DNA of 45,322 nt from DAOOVD01 sp035369845 (GTDB lineage: Bacteria; Bacillota; Desulfotomaculia; Desulfotomaculales; Pelotomaculaceae): contig DAOOVD010000017.1 in assembly GCA_035369845.1 (NCBI GenBank), positions 1-45,322 on the forward strand, in the 5' to 3' direction. A program made the position numbers and the translations under genes. The notes beneath the pieces were generated by a model. The model did no database searches. It had not been told where the DNA came from and saw only the letters and a program-made list of their open reading frames with translations. The stretch's first letter is position 1. Each line of letters opens with the position of its first letter. Below, in pieces: positions 1-7,200 of this stretch.

Positions 1-691
1 AGCCCTGCATTACGCCCGAGGCCGCCACCGACCGGACGCAAATCCGGTCTTCAGGCGATAATCCGGCCACATCGGTAAACTCCCCGCCGGAGACGGAAAC
101 GGTATTTATTGAAACCCCGCCGCCAACCGGCGCGGATGCGGACCCCGTTTCGGGAGGCACCAGGTACAGCGCGCGGGCCAGCAATCTTGCGGCCTCCAAT
201 CTCGTGGCAGGCGCGTCGCAATTAAATTCGTCCGGATTTGCCACCTTCAAAAAGCCCTTTTGCGCCGCGAGGTCGAGATAATGCTGGCCCCATGGAACGC
301 GCGGCGTCTGGAAACTGTTTTGCTCCGTCTGCGTCTTGCCGCGCCGGGCGCCGGTCTTGCTCCGGGCGGAAGAAGCCAGCTTCTCGGCTTCCGCGGCAAA
401 ACTGCCGGATCTGATGACAAGCGCCACCGTCTCCAGCCTGCTGACCAGTTGTTCGGGCTTGAAAGTGCAATCAGGGTATCCTTTCACTATTTCCAGGACG
501 GCCAGCCTCGTTATCGTGCTTTGCGCCCAGTGTTCTTCAATATCGGTGAACGAGATCGCTTCCGACGACAGGGCAGGCCATGAGGGCCGGCACCAGAAAA
601 GCACCAGGCAGCTTGCGGCAAGCAAAATAAGACGTTTGATAAAGCCATTCGCACCTCTCTTTTTTTCTGCCGGCGGCACCGGGTACAGCAT
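1..691 (-). CDS. SLH-domain cell-surface protein (3' end outside window)
   Basis: Reading on the minus strand gives one continuous frame of S-layer homology repeats, which anchor proteins to cell-wall polymers. The first begins FTDIEEHWAQ and includes GYPDCTFKPE; the second runs around WGQHYLDLAAQKGFLK; a third starts FTDVAGLSPED just before the window edge. A hydrophobic signal-like stretch (KRLILLAASCLVLFW) precedes them. The C-terminus lies beyond base 1. The start is uncertain: the in-frame ATG at 691 (or GTG at 679) has no good SD, whereas a good SD (GAGAGG) precedes an ATG at about 652 that is in a different frame, so a small frameshift or sequence error near 640-655 is possible. It lies downstream of the propeller gene on the same strand and may share its c-di-GMP control. 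Family call is firm; full function unknown. Confidence 0.8.
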   Translation of the reverse strand, partial: MLYPVPPAEKKRGANGFIKRLILLAASCLVLFWCRPSWPALSSEAISFTDIEEHWAQSTITRLAVLEIVKGYPDCTFKPEQLVSRLETVALVIRSGSFAAEAEKLASSARSKTGARRGKTQTEQNSFQTPRVPWGQHYLDLAAQKGFLKVANPDEFNCDAPATRLEAARLLARALYLVPPETGSASAPVGGGVSINTVSVSGGEFTDVAGLSPEDRICVRSVAASGVMQG

Positions 692-699
692 GTATTTAT

Positions 700-720
700 C
701 ACGGAAAGATCCTTTCCGTG
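700..720. repeat. Perfect 9-bp hairpin
   Basis: CACGGAAAG-atc-CTTTCCGTG forms a perfect 9-bp stem with a 3-nt loop, directly between the possible SLH start codon and the 22-bp tandem repeats. No U-run follows on either strand, so it is not a standard terminator. It may belong to the repeat element next to it or shape the leader of the SLH gene. Confidence 0.5.
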
Positions 721-791
721 AGGTTGTTGACACAGTGCCTTGAGGTTGTTGACACAGTGCCTTGAGGTTGTTGACACAGTGCCTTGAGGTT
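719..791. repeat. 22-bp tandem repeat, 3.3 copies
   Basis: Three exact copies of a 22-bp unit (719-740, 741-762, 763-784), starting TGAGGTTGTTGACA and ending CAGTGCCT, are followed by a partial copy TGAGGTT (785-791). Copies abut without spacers. Each contains TTGACA. The unit matches, in reverse complement, the sequence at 980-1012, so it looks like a multiplied terminal inverted repeat of the adjacent element. Confidence 0.85.
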
Positions 792-1012
792 AAAACGCTC
801 GCTTAAGCGCTTCGCGCCGAGTGAACCAAGGGCTCATATCGGGCGATATTGGACCGCCTTCAACTCACATCCTGTTGCGGTTCAGGCTTTCGCGGACATC
901 CCTGTCCGCTCATCCAATATCGCATCCTCACTTCGCCCGGTTCACCCGCGACGCTTTCGCAATATTGCTCGCTTCCTTCAACCTCAAGGTCCCGGACAGA
1001 GTTTGTCAACAA
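768..1012. mobile_element. MITE-like palindromic element, no ORF
   Basis: A 245-bp non-coding segment with nested inverted repeats. Outer ends are TTGTTGACA (768-776) with TGTCAACAA (1004-1012), then CCTTGAGGTT (782-791) with AACCTCAAGG (980-989). Inner arms are GTGAACC (821-827) with GGTTCAC (939-945) and an exact 11-bp pair GCGATATTGGA (843-853) with TCCAATATCGC (913-923); these two pairs share one centre at 883. A side hairpin GCGGACA/TGTCCGC sits at 892-909. Without a transposase gene, a miniature inverted-repeat element or insertion-sequence remnant is the most economical reading. No target duplication was recognised. Confidence 0.55.
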
Positions 1013-1049
1013 TCCGAGTGCAACCTTTTCAATTTTCTCAGCACACAAT

Positions 1050-2177
1050 TTACTCTCCAGTGGAGAGTGCAGCTTGGTCCTTGATCTTGTACATGGTACC
1101 CGTGTCGGTTACAACGTATATATAGCCGTCTGGACCTGTCAGCGGCCGCTGGGACACTTTTCCGTCCAATTCCATATCCCATTCAAGCCGCAACTGCGGG
1201 CTGACGGCAACAAGCCTGTTATCTTCGGTACCCAGGTAAATCCTCCGGCTGACCTCGTCCACCGCCGGGCGGGATATGGCCTTGTAAAACTTTTGCCAAC
1301 CCGCCTCCCGACCGTCAGCCTGGTTGAGTACGACGAGCCTCTCCCCGGCGCAGAAGTACACAAGCCCGTGACTTGTCGGAGTGGGAGCCGTCAGATTATT
1401 ATACGGCAAAGAATAACTCCACAGCGGCTTCCCGTCCCCGCTGCTGTCGAAAGCGTATATCCTGCCTTTGTTCAGGTCATCTATTTTATTGGGGTTGACG
1501 GAAAGGTAGACTATCCCCTCCGAACCGGTCACCAGATTTGCGCTTGAAACCTCGCCCAGCCAGTAGCGCCACAAAACCCTTCCTTCACCGTTTACGGCTA
1601 TTAACGACGATTTGTCTTTGCCTTCGCTCAACACAACAAAAACCGCCTTTTCATTACCGGCACACGCCAGGACTTTGCGCTTTGTCACCGCCTCGGAACG
1701 ATAAGCGTCAAGGCTTTCCCACTGCAGCATAACCCATTTGTAGTGCCCGACCGTGTCAACAGCGTAGAGCGCGCCGGACAGGGGAAGGTATAAAAGCTTC
1801 CCCGGGCCTGCCGAAAGCCAGTTTTTTGAGTTGCTTTCATCCTGATAGACAGCGAATGTCCACCCCTTGCTTCCATTTAACTTTATTTCCTGAATCAAAC
1901 TGCTGCCCGGCAAAAAGATTGAGCCGTAGGCGTCAAACACAGGCCGCGACGGGGCGCTCCCCGTCGATCCGGCGGCTTCCAGGAGCTTCCGCCCGGAACC
2001 GTCGACCACAATCAGTTTATTCCCGGCCGCCAGGTAGAAAAGCCCGTTCGGACCCAGCACCGGTTCCGATGAGACCTGCCCCAGGCGGGGCACCTGCCAG
2101 ACCACCTCAGGCGAACCGTCCGCCGGGGCCGCCCCCGGAAACAAACCGGCCAGGGCAATCATTAAAATTATAGACAA
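1050..2177 (-). CDS. Secreted PQQ-type beta-propeller repeat protein
   Basis: 375 aa. The N-terminus (MSIILMIALAGLFPGAAPADGS) is a signal peptide with likely cleavage after APA. The rest is a run of propeller blades of the PQQ/pyrrolo-quinoline type, e.g. GLVYFCAGERLVVLNQADG and the last blade GPDGYIYVVTDTGTMYKI. Such proteins are usually extracellular or envelope structural/binding proteins; no enzyme function can be assigned, and PQQ binding is not implied. The TTG start at 2177 is chosen because AGGA lies 8 nt upstream and no in-frame ATG precedes it. The upstream region is a c-di-GMP-I riboswitch plus terminator, so expression probably depends on c-di-GMP. It is followed on the same strand by the SLH protein. 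Confidence 0.85.
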   Translation of the reverse strand: MSIILMIALAGLFPGAAPADGSPEVVWQVPRLGQVSSEPVLGPNGLFYLAAGNKLIVVDGSGRKLLEAAGSTGSAPSRPVFDAYGSIFLPGSSLIQEIKLNGSKGWTFAVYQDESNSKNWLSAGPGKLLYLPLSGALYAVDTVGHYKWVMLQWESLDAYRSEAVTKRKVLACAGNEKAVFVVLSEGKDKSSLIAVNGEGRVLWRYWLGEVSSANLVTGSEGIVYLSVNPNKIDDLNKGRIYAFDSSGDGKPLWSYSLPYNNLTAPTPTSHGLVYFCAGERLVVLNQADGREAGWQKFYKAISRPAVDEVSRRIYLGTEDNRLVAVSPQLRLEWDMELDGKVSQRPLTGPDGYIYVVTDTGTMYKIKDQAALSTGE

Positions 2178-2224
2178 GAGACATATCCTAACCGCTGATC
2201 GCCGTCCTTACCGACTTTATATGC

Positions 2225-2256
2225 AAAAATCCAAGCCATTTTAAAAGGGCTTGGAT
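2225..2256 (-). terminator. Intrinsic terminator, riboswitch expression platform
   Basis: On the minus strand ATCCAAGCC-N10-GGCTTGGAT followed by TTTTT forms a 9-bp stem and U-run between the riboswitch aptamer and the propeller gene. Its position shows that regulation is by premature termination; whether ligand promotes or prevents termination cannot be read from the sequence. Confidence 0.85.
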
Positions 2257-2265
2257 CAAACCTTC

Positions 2266-2432
2266 ATCCACGGCAACCCGGCCGCCTTGGCTAATAATCG
2301 ATCTCTCAGGTCTTAGCAAGCTTTAGGACAATCTTTAATGGTCCTATACACTTTTTTCAACCTGAGCCTTTTTAGCTGTAGGCCCGTCAGCTTTGCGCCC
2401 CTCCCTTTCAGGAGGTTTGCCCTTTTTCGATG
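2266..2432 (-). ncRNA. c-di-GMP-I (GEMM-I) riboswitch aptamer with enlarged arm
   Basis: The minus strand carries the class I c-di-GMP aptamer signature in order: AGGGCAAACC, a CCUCC-U-GAAA-G-GGAGG hairpin with GNRA loop, GGGCGCAAAGC, GGGCCUA, and finally GGGUUGCCG. These match the conserved elements of the Vibrio Vc2 aptamer. The arm between GGGCCUA and the 3' strand is about 80 nt, far longer than usual, and can fold as three nested stems (GCUAA/UUAGC, CUCAGGU/ACCUGAG, UAGGAC/GUCCUA). A promoter lies upstream and an intrinsic terminator downstream, then the propeller gene. Identification is from memory of the consensus; no covariance search was possible. Confidence 0.85.
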
Positions 2433-2484
2433 GAAAACAACTTGTTATGTGCATTTGGAATATCTTACCTAAATTTCTAAACGT

Positions 2485-2513
2485 ATTCTACAACAAATGA
2501 CATTATCCTGCAA
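2485..2513 (-). promoter_or_regulatory. Promoter for riboswitch leader (sigma-A or sigma-H type)
   Basis: Minus strand TTGCAG-N17-TAGAAT fits a sigma-A promoter. The same bases also match the sigma-H consensus RnAGGAwWW-N11-RnnGAAT as GCAGGATAA-N11-GTAGAAT. Transcription would begin around 2478, about 45 nt before the aptamer. The agr-like locus has the same sigma-H arrangement. Confidence 0.55.
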
Positions 2514-2549
2514 GATATATTTTTTAAAATAAGATTTTTTATTTATTAA

Positions 2550-3758
2550 CTAATAGCCATAATGATCTATCACTCTTTGAACAGCCTTTATAACATCGAA
2601 AACATCCCGGTCGGACATAGCCGGATATAGTGGCAGAGAAATTATCGATTTATACAGTTTTTCCGCGCGGGGACAAGCACAACTGCCGCTGCTGAAGCCG
2701 CGAAGACGGTAAAAAGGGTGGTAAAAGACAGGAAGGTAATGCACGTTTACCGCAATATTCTCCGCCCTGAGCGCTTCAAACAACTCTTTCCGTCCAGCTC
2801 TCAACCGCCCCGGGTCAAGCGAGATCAGGTAAAGATGCCAGGCGGAACGGCATTGGGGAGCCTGATAGGGCAGAACAATCCCCTCCGTATGAAGAAAATT
2901 TTCATTGTAGGTTTCTACAATTTCCCGGCGTCTTTTTAAAAAAGACTCTATTTTTTTCAACTGGCTTATTCCAAGAGCGGCCTGGATGTCGGTTAAACGG
3001 TAATTGAAGCCCAGTTCGCGCTGTTCGTAGTACCATGGCCCGTGATTTTCCAGTGTCAGGGAACGGTCACGGACAATACCGTGATCCCTGAACCGTCTCA
3101 GTCTTTGATAGAACTCCTCCGAATTGGTGGTAATCATCCCGCCCTCGCCGGTGGTTATGTGTTTTACCGGATGGAAACTGAAAATCGTCATGTCACTCAG
3201 CCCGCCGATTTTTTTGCCCTTATATTCGGCTCCCAGAGCGTGCGCGGCATCTTCTATAACTATCAAATCATTTTTGCGGGCAATCTCGTTAATCCTGTCA
3301 AGATCGCACGGCTGTCCGGTAAAATGCACCGGGATTACCGCCCGCGTTCGCGGGGTGATTTTTCCTTCAATCTCGTCAGGACTGATGTTGTAAGTACGGG
3401 AATCTATATCGGCGAACACCGGCGTACCGCCACAGTAGAACACGCAATTTGCGCTCGCGACAAAAGTCATAGGCGTGGTTATCACCTCGTCGCCCGGGCC
3501 GATACCCGCCGCGAAAACCGCCGCGTGCAGGGCGGCGGTGCCGTTTGCCACCGCAACAGCGTACCGGGAGCCCACATAAGCGGCAAACTTCTCCTCAAAC
3601 TCCGTGATTTTGGGCCCCGTGGTCAACCAATCGCCCCGCAGCACCTCCGCCACCGCATCAATATCCTCCTCGTCAATCCACTGACGGGCGTATGGTAACG
3701 GTTTTTCTCGCACCGGCTTTCCCCCGGCAACGGCAGGAAGATCTCGGTTCAAATACAA
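2550..3758 (-). CDS. pseC: UDP-4-amino-4,6-dideoxy-L-altrosamine aminotransferase (PseC)
   Basis: 402 aa PLP-dependent DegT/DnrJ/EryC1 family aminotransferase, the second step of pseudaminic acid synthesis. It aminates the 4-keto sugar made by PseB. Visible features: NGTAAL in the cofactor phosphate region, IEDAAHALGA (cofactor-stacking Asp near 170), and the Schiff-base lysine in SFHPVKH (K199). I start it at the TTG at 3758, nine bases after AAAGGAG; the longer upstream reading has no family similarity and runs into the divergent pseB. A second TTG at 3752 is also possible. It is divergent from pseB across 103 bp. PseC is preferred over a generic sugar aminotransferase because of the neighbouring pseB. 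Confidence 0.88.
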   Translation of the reverse strand: MYLNRDLPAVAGGKPVREKPLPYARQWIDEEDIDAVAEVLRGDWLTTGPKITEFEEKFAAYVGSRYAVAVANGTAALHAAVFAAGIGPGDEVITTPMTFVASANCVFYCGGTPVFADIDSRTYNISPDEIEGKITPRTRAVIPVHFTGQPCDLDRINEIARKNDLIVIEDAAHALGAEYKGKKIGGLSDMTIFSFHPVKHITTGEGGMITTNSEEFYQRLRRFRDHGIVRDRSLTLENHGPWYYEQRELGFNYRLTDIQAALGISQLKKIESFLKRRREIVETYNENFLHTEGIVLPYQAPQCRSAWHLYLISLDPGRLRAGRKELFEALRAENIAVNVHYLPVFYHPFYRLRGFSSGSCACPRAEKLYKSIISLPLYPAMSDRDVFDVIKAVQRVIDHYGY

Positions 3759-3798
3759 GTAAAAAAACTCCTTTCGGTATTTATTTTTTTCAAATTGT

Positions 3799-3806
3799 GC
3801 CGATAA
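3799..3806 (+). promoter_or_regulatory. Possible sigma-D -10 element upstream of pseB
   Basis: GCCGATAA is an exact match to the flagellar sigma-28/sigma-D -10 consensus, 55 bases before the pseB start. The expected -35 position (3780-3787) reads only TTTATTTT, a poor match, so the promoter is tentative. If real, sugar synthesis would be co-regulated with the flagellum. Confidence 0.35.
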
Positions 3807-3861
3807 AAGTAAAAGCGGGAAAGAAAACCAAACCACTTCAATAGAACAACGGGGGAAAAAC

Positions 3862-4836
3862 ATGAAAGTCAACGGCAAAACCATATTGATCACCGGTGGA
3901 ACCGGTTCATTCGGCAAGAAAATGACACAGGTCCTGCTAACCGAATACAACCCCAAAAAAGTCATCATCTTCAGCCGGGATGAAATGAAACAGTGGGAAA
4001 TGGCCCAAGAATTCCGGCAGCACCCCAACCTGCGCTTTTTTATCGGCGACGTGCGGGACCGGGAACGGTTGTACCGGGCTTTTTACGATGTGGACATAGT
4101 CATCCACGCCGCTGCTTTAAAACAGATCCCCACAGCGGAGTACAATCCTTTTGAAGTGATAAAAACCAATATACTCGGCGCCCAGAACATCATCGAGGCT
4201 TCCATCGACCGGGGGGTAAAGCGGGTAATCGCCCTCAGCACCGACAAGGCGGCCAATCCGGTCAACCTTTACGGAGCTACCAAACTCTGCTCCGACAAGC
4301 TGTTCGTTGCGGGCAACTCTTACGCGGGCGAAAGGGATTCCCGCTTTGCAGTGGTCCGCTACGGTAATGTGGTAGGCAGCCGGGGCAGCGTTATCCCTCT
4401 TTTTAAGAAGCTGCGGGAAACCGGGCGCGTTCCCATCACCGATCCCCGGATGACGAGGTTCTGGATAACTCTGGAACAGGGAGTCAGGTTTGTTATTCAA
4501 AATCTCGGCCGCATGCAGGGAGGAGAAATATTCGTCCCCCGCCTGCCCAGCATGCGCATCACCGATCTGGCCGACGCCGTCGCCCCCGGCTGCAGAAAGG
4601 AGATTACGGGTATCCGTCCGGGTGAAAAGCTGCATGAAGTAATGATCACCGAAGACGACGCCAGGCACACCCTTGAATACGACAATTACTTTGTCATCAA
4701 ACCGGAGTTTCCCTGGTGGTCCAGGAAGAATGAGAACGGCGGCAAACCGTTGCCGGATGGCTTCGTATACAGCAGCGGCACCAACGACTGGTGGCTGACT
4801 CCGGAAGAACTGAGAAGGATGTTGTTGGACGCCTAG
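3862..4836 (+). CDS. pseB: UDP-N-acetylglucosamine 4,6-dehydratase, inverting (PseB)
   Basis: 324 aa short-chain dehydrogenase-fold dehydratase that converts UDP-GlcNAc into a UDP-2-acetamido-4-keto-hexose with C5 inversion, the first step of pseudaminic acid synthesis. It has the NADP motif TGGTGSFG (residues 11-18), the catalytic segment STDKAANPVNLYGATK (D128, K129, Y137, K141), RYGNVVGSRGSV and PGEKLHE, and closely resembles Campylobacter PseB (FlaA1) as I recall it. Length is normal. The start follows a G-rich SD. Its TAG stop overlaps the stop of the convergent epimerase in a shared CTAG, and no terminator separates them. Confidence 0.93.
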   Translation: MKVNGKTILITGGTGSFGKKMTQVLLTEYNPKKVIIFSRDEMKQWEMAQEFRQHPNLRFFIGDVRDRERLYRAFYDVDIVIHAAALKQIPTAEYNPFEVIKTNILGAQNIIEASIDRGVKRVIALSTDKAANPVNLYGATKLCSDKLFVAGNSYAGERDSRFAVVRYGNVVGSRGSVIPLFKKLRETGRVPITDPRMTRFWITLEQGVRFVIQNLGRMQGGEIFVPRLPSMRITDLADAVAPGCRKEITGIRPGEKLHEVMITEDDARHTLEYDNYFVIKPEFPWWSRKNENGGKPLPDGFVYSSGTNDWWLTPEELRRMLLDA

Positions 4837-5816
4837 CCTACACCTTCAGGCACGTGCCGGGTGCAATTGCCCCCAAGCAGCCAACCGGTAAATTTCCGCA
4901 AGCCTTCTTCCAGGGAAGTCGAGGGCTGAAAACCCAGGATTTTTTCAGCCCTTTTGATATTTGCATAGGTAATCGGCACGTCTCCCGGCTGCTCTTCCGC
5001 CCATTTGATTCTTGCCTCCCTGCCCAGGGATTTTTCCAGCGCCCTTATCAGATCGATCAGCAATACCGGCCTAGAGTTTCCCAGGTTAAAGACGTCATAT
5101 TCCGCTCCCGTGTAGTTTACGGCGGAAACAATGCCCTGCACGATATCGTCGATATAGGTGTAGTCTCTGGCGCTGCTGCCGTCCCCGTAAAGAGTTACTT
5201 CTTCTCCCCGCAGAATTTTTTCGGCAAACTTGCGGATGGCCAGGTCGGGTCTCTGACGCGGCCCGTAAACGGTGAAGAACCGCAGCGAAACCACATGTAT
5301 TCCGTACAGATGGGCGTAAGTGCGGCAGAAAGCCTCCCCGGCGATTTTGCTGGCAGCGTATGGAGAAGCGGGACGCAGCAGGGAATCCTCTTCGGAAAAA
5401 GGAACCTTTTTATTCAAACCGTAGACAGAGCTCGAAGATCCAAAGACGAACTTCCGCACACCGGCCTTTTTCGCCGCTTCGAGGACGTTCAGAGTGCCCC
5501 TTACATTCACCGATTCGCATATTTTCGGCTCCAGCACGGACGGTCTTACTCCCGCCCGGGCCGCCAGATGAACAATGATATCGGGCCCCTGCTGCAAAAC
5601 AGCCTTCTCCACGGCTTCCGCATCACGGATATCCCCCTCCACAAGGCGGAAGAGCGGATCAACCGCGTGAGGGGCTACGTTGCGTCTCTTTTCATCAGGG
5701 TTGTAGAAATCGTTGAAGTTGTCGTAACAGATGACTTCGTTTTTCCTTTCCAGCAGCCTGTCGATCAGGTGGCTCCCGATAAATCCAGCCCCGCCGGTGA
5801 CCATTACCCGCATCAT
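4833..5816 (-). CDS. NAD-dependent UDP-sugar epimerase, UDP-glucuronate 4-epimerase type
   Basis: 327 aa extended short-chain dehydrogenase. It shows TGGAGFIG (residues 7-14) for NAD binding, YDNFNDFYNP and KRRN early on, which are typical of UDP-glucuronate 4-epimerases, and the catalytic pair Y153-xxx-K157 in SPYAASK. The start at 5816 overlaps the stop of the upstream dehydrogenase (TGATG), implying coupled translation; 5822 and 5813 are alternatives. Together, dehydrogenase then epimerase would give UDP-glucuronate and then UDP-galacturonate, though related substrates (for example UDP-glucose) cannot be excluded. Confidence 0.8.
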   Translation of the reverse strand: MMRVMVTGGAGFIGSHLIDRLLERKNEVICYDNFNDFYNPDEKRRNVAPHAVDPLFRLVEGDIRDAEAVEKAVLQQGPDIIVHLAARAGVRPSVLEPKICESVNVRGTLNVLEAAKKAGVRKFVFGSSSSVYGLNKKVPFSEEDSLLRPASPYAASKIAGEAFCRTYAHLYGIHVVSLRFFTVYGPRQRPDLAIRKFAEKILRGEEVTLYGDGSSARDYTYIDDIVQGIVSAVNYTGAEYDVFNLGNSRPVLLIDLIRALEKSLGREARIKWAEEQPGDVPITYANIKRAEKILGFQPSTSLEEGLRKFTGWLLGGNCTRHVPEGVG

Positions 5817-7192
5817 CAACATCCGACTCCCATGTAGACAAAACCTGCCCTTTCCAGCTCTTCCCGCTTCAGCATATTGCGTCCGTCGACAATCACCCTG
5901 TGGCGCATCCGGCCGCCGGCCTCTTCCCAGTCTATCGCCGCGAATTCCGGCCAGTCGGTCACCAGGACCAGGGCATCGCTGCCGCTGCACAATTCCAGGG
6001 GATTTTCAGCGCATTCGACGTCAAGCCCGGCATATTGCCTGCGGAAATTATCCATAGCGAGAGGATCGTAAACCTTTACTCTGGCTCCCAGATCCAGCAG
6101 TTTACAAATAATATCGATGGCGGGGGCGTCCCGCAGGTCGTCGGTTTGCGGTTTAAACGCCAGGCCCAGCAAGGAAATTGTTCTGCCCCGGATGGCTTTC
6201 AGGCTGGCCTGAAGCTTTTCCACCACCAAAAACCTCTGCCTGTAATTGGCCGCGACCGTCGCCTGCACCAATTCCATCGAGTAGCCGTACTGCGAAGCGG
6301 TATAGATGATGGCGCGGGTGTCCTTGCCGAAGCAGCTGCCGCCCCAGCCCAGGCCGGCCTCCAGGTAGCGCATGCCGATCCTCTTGTCCGAGCCGATACC
6401 CCTGGCCACTTCCCTGATGTCGGCCCCCAGCCTTTCGGCCAAACCGGCAAACTCGTTGATGAAAGAAACCTTCATGGCCAGGAACGAATTGGCCGCATAC
6501 TTGATCAATTCGGCGCTGGTGGCGCTGGTGGTGATAAAGGGCGGAAGAGCGTAGTCGGAAGGCCGGGGGGACACGGCGGGAGGCATGAAGGTTTGCTCCA
6601 GGATGGGATTATACAACTGCCGCAACACGTTCACCGCATCTGCCTTTTCCGCGCCGACCACAATCCGATCCGGATAGAAAGTGTCGCTTACCGCGGCGCC
6701 CTCCCGGAGAAATTCCGGATTCGACGCAACCGAGAAATGACAGTCCACTCCCCTCTGTCTCAGACGGGCGTTTATCACCGCCTCGACCCGGCGGGCGGAT
6801 CCGATGGGAACCGTTGACTTGTTGACGATTACCACGCCTTTGCCGCCAGGCAGATTATCCCCTATTTCCTCCGCAACCCTTTCCACCGCGCTGGTATCGG
6901 CGTCGCCGTTTTCCTTGGAAGGGGTGCCGACGGCAATTATAATAACGTCCGCATCCTTCAGCACCCCCCTCATGGAGACGCCGAATCCCATCCTGCTTCC
7001 GGTTTCGTTCATAATTTCCTGGAGTCCCGGTTCGTGGACGACAGCCTGTCCATCCGCAAGCTTTCTTATAATTTTTTCGTTCCGATCCACAAAAAATACC
7101 CGGTGGCCGAGGTAGGCCAGGCAAACCCCCGTGGTCAGCCCGACGTAACCGGCGCCGACAATCACGACATTCAGTTCATTCCTCATTGTCAT
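5816..7192 (-). CDS. UDP-glucose/UDP-sugar 6-dehydrogenase
   Basis: 458 aa. Two-step NAD oxidation of a UDP-hexose C6 to a uronate, UDP-glucose being the likeliest substrate. It has the Rossmann motif GAGYVG (13-18), NKSTVPIG, NSFLAMKVSFINE with K241, and the catalytic cysteine C287 in GGSCFGKDT. About 20 extra residues (around 200-225, proline rich) sit before SAELIKYAAN compared with the usual family spacing. The start ATG at 7192 is chosen over an upstream non-ATG extension; ATG 7186 is also possible, and no strong SD is visible. Downstream epimerase overlaps its stop codon. Confidence 0.85.
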   Translation of the reverse strand: MTMRNELNVVIVGAGYVGLTTGVCLAYLGHRVFFVDRNEKIIRKLADGQAVVHEPGLQEIMNETGSRMGFGVSMRGVLKDADVIIIAVGTPSKENGDADTSAVERVAEEIGDNLPGGKGVVIVNKSTVPIGSARRVEAVINARLRQRGVDCHFSVASNPEFLREGAAVSDTFYPDRIVVGAEKADAVNVLRQLYNPILEQTFMPPAVSPRPSDYALPPFITTSATSAELIKYAANSFLAMKVSFINEFAGLAERLGADIREVARGIGSDKRIGMRYLEAGLGWGGSCFGKDTRAIIYTASQYGYSMELVQATVAANYRQRFLVVEKLQASLKAIRGRTISLLGLAFKPQTDDLRDAPAIDIICKLLDLGARVKVYDPLAMDNFRRQYAGLDVECAENPLELCSGSDALVLVTDWPEFAAIDWEEAGGRMRHRVIVDGRNMLKREELERAGFVYMGVGC

Positions 7193-7200
7193 ACGTAGTC

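Noticed and set aside
719..791. CRISPR array from the 22-bp repeats
   Set aside because: Copies abut with no spacers and no cas genes are present; they match the inverted end of the adjacent element.
849..1547. 232-aa plus-strand ORF
   Set aside because: Crosses the repeat element and the end of the propeller gene in antisense; no domain.
4800..4860. Terminator between pseB and the convergent epimerase
   Set aside because: The stops overlap in CTAG and no stem with a U-run is present within the surrounding bases.
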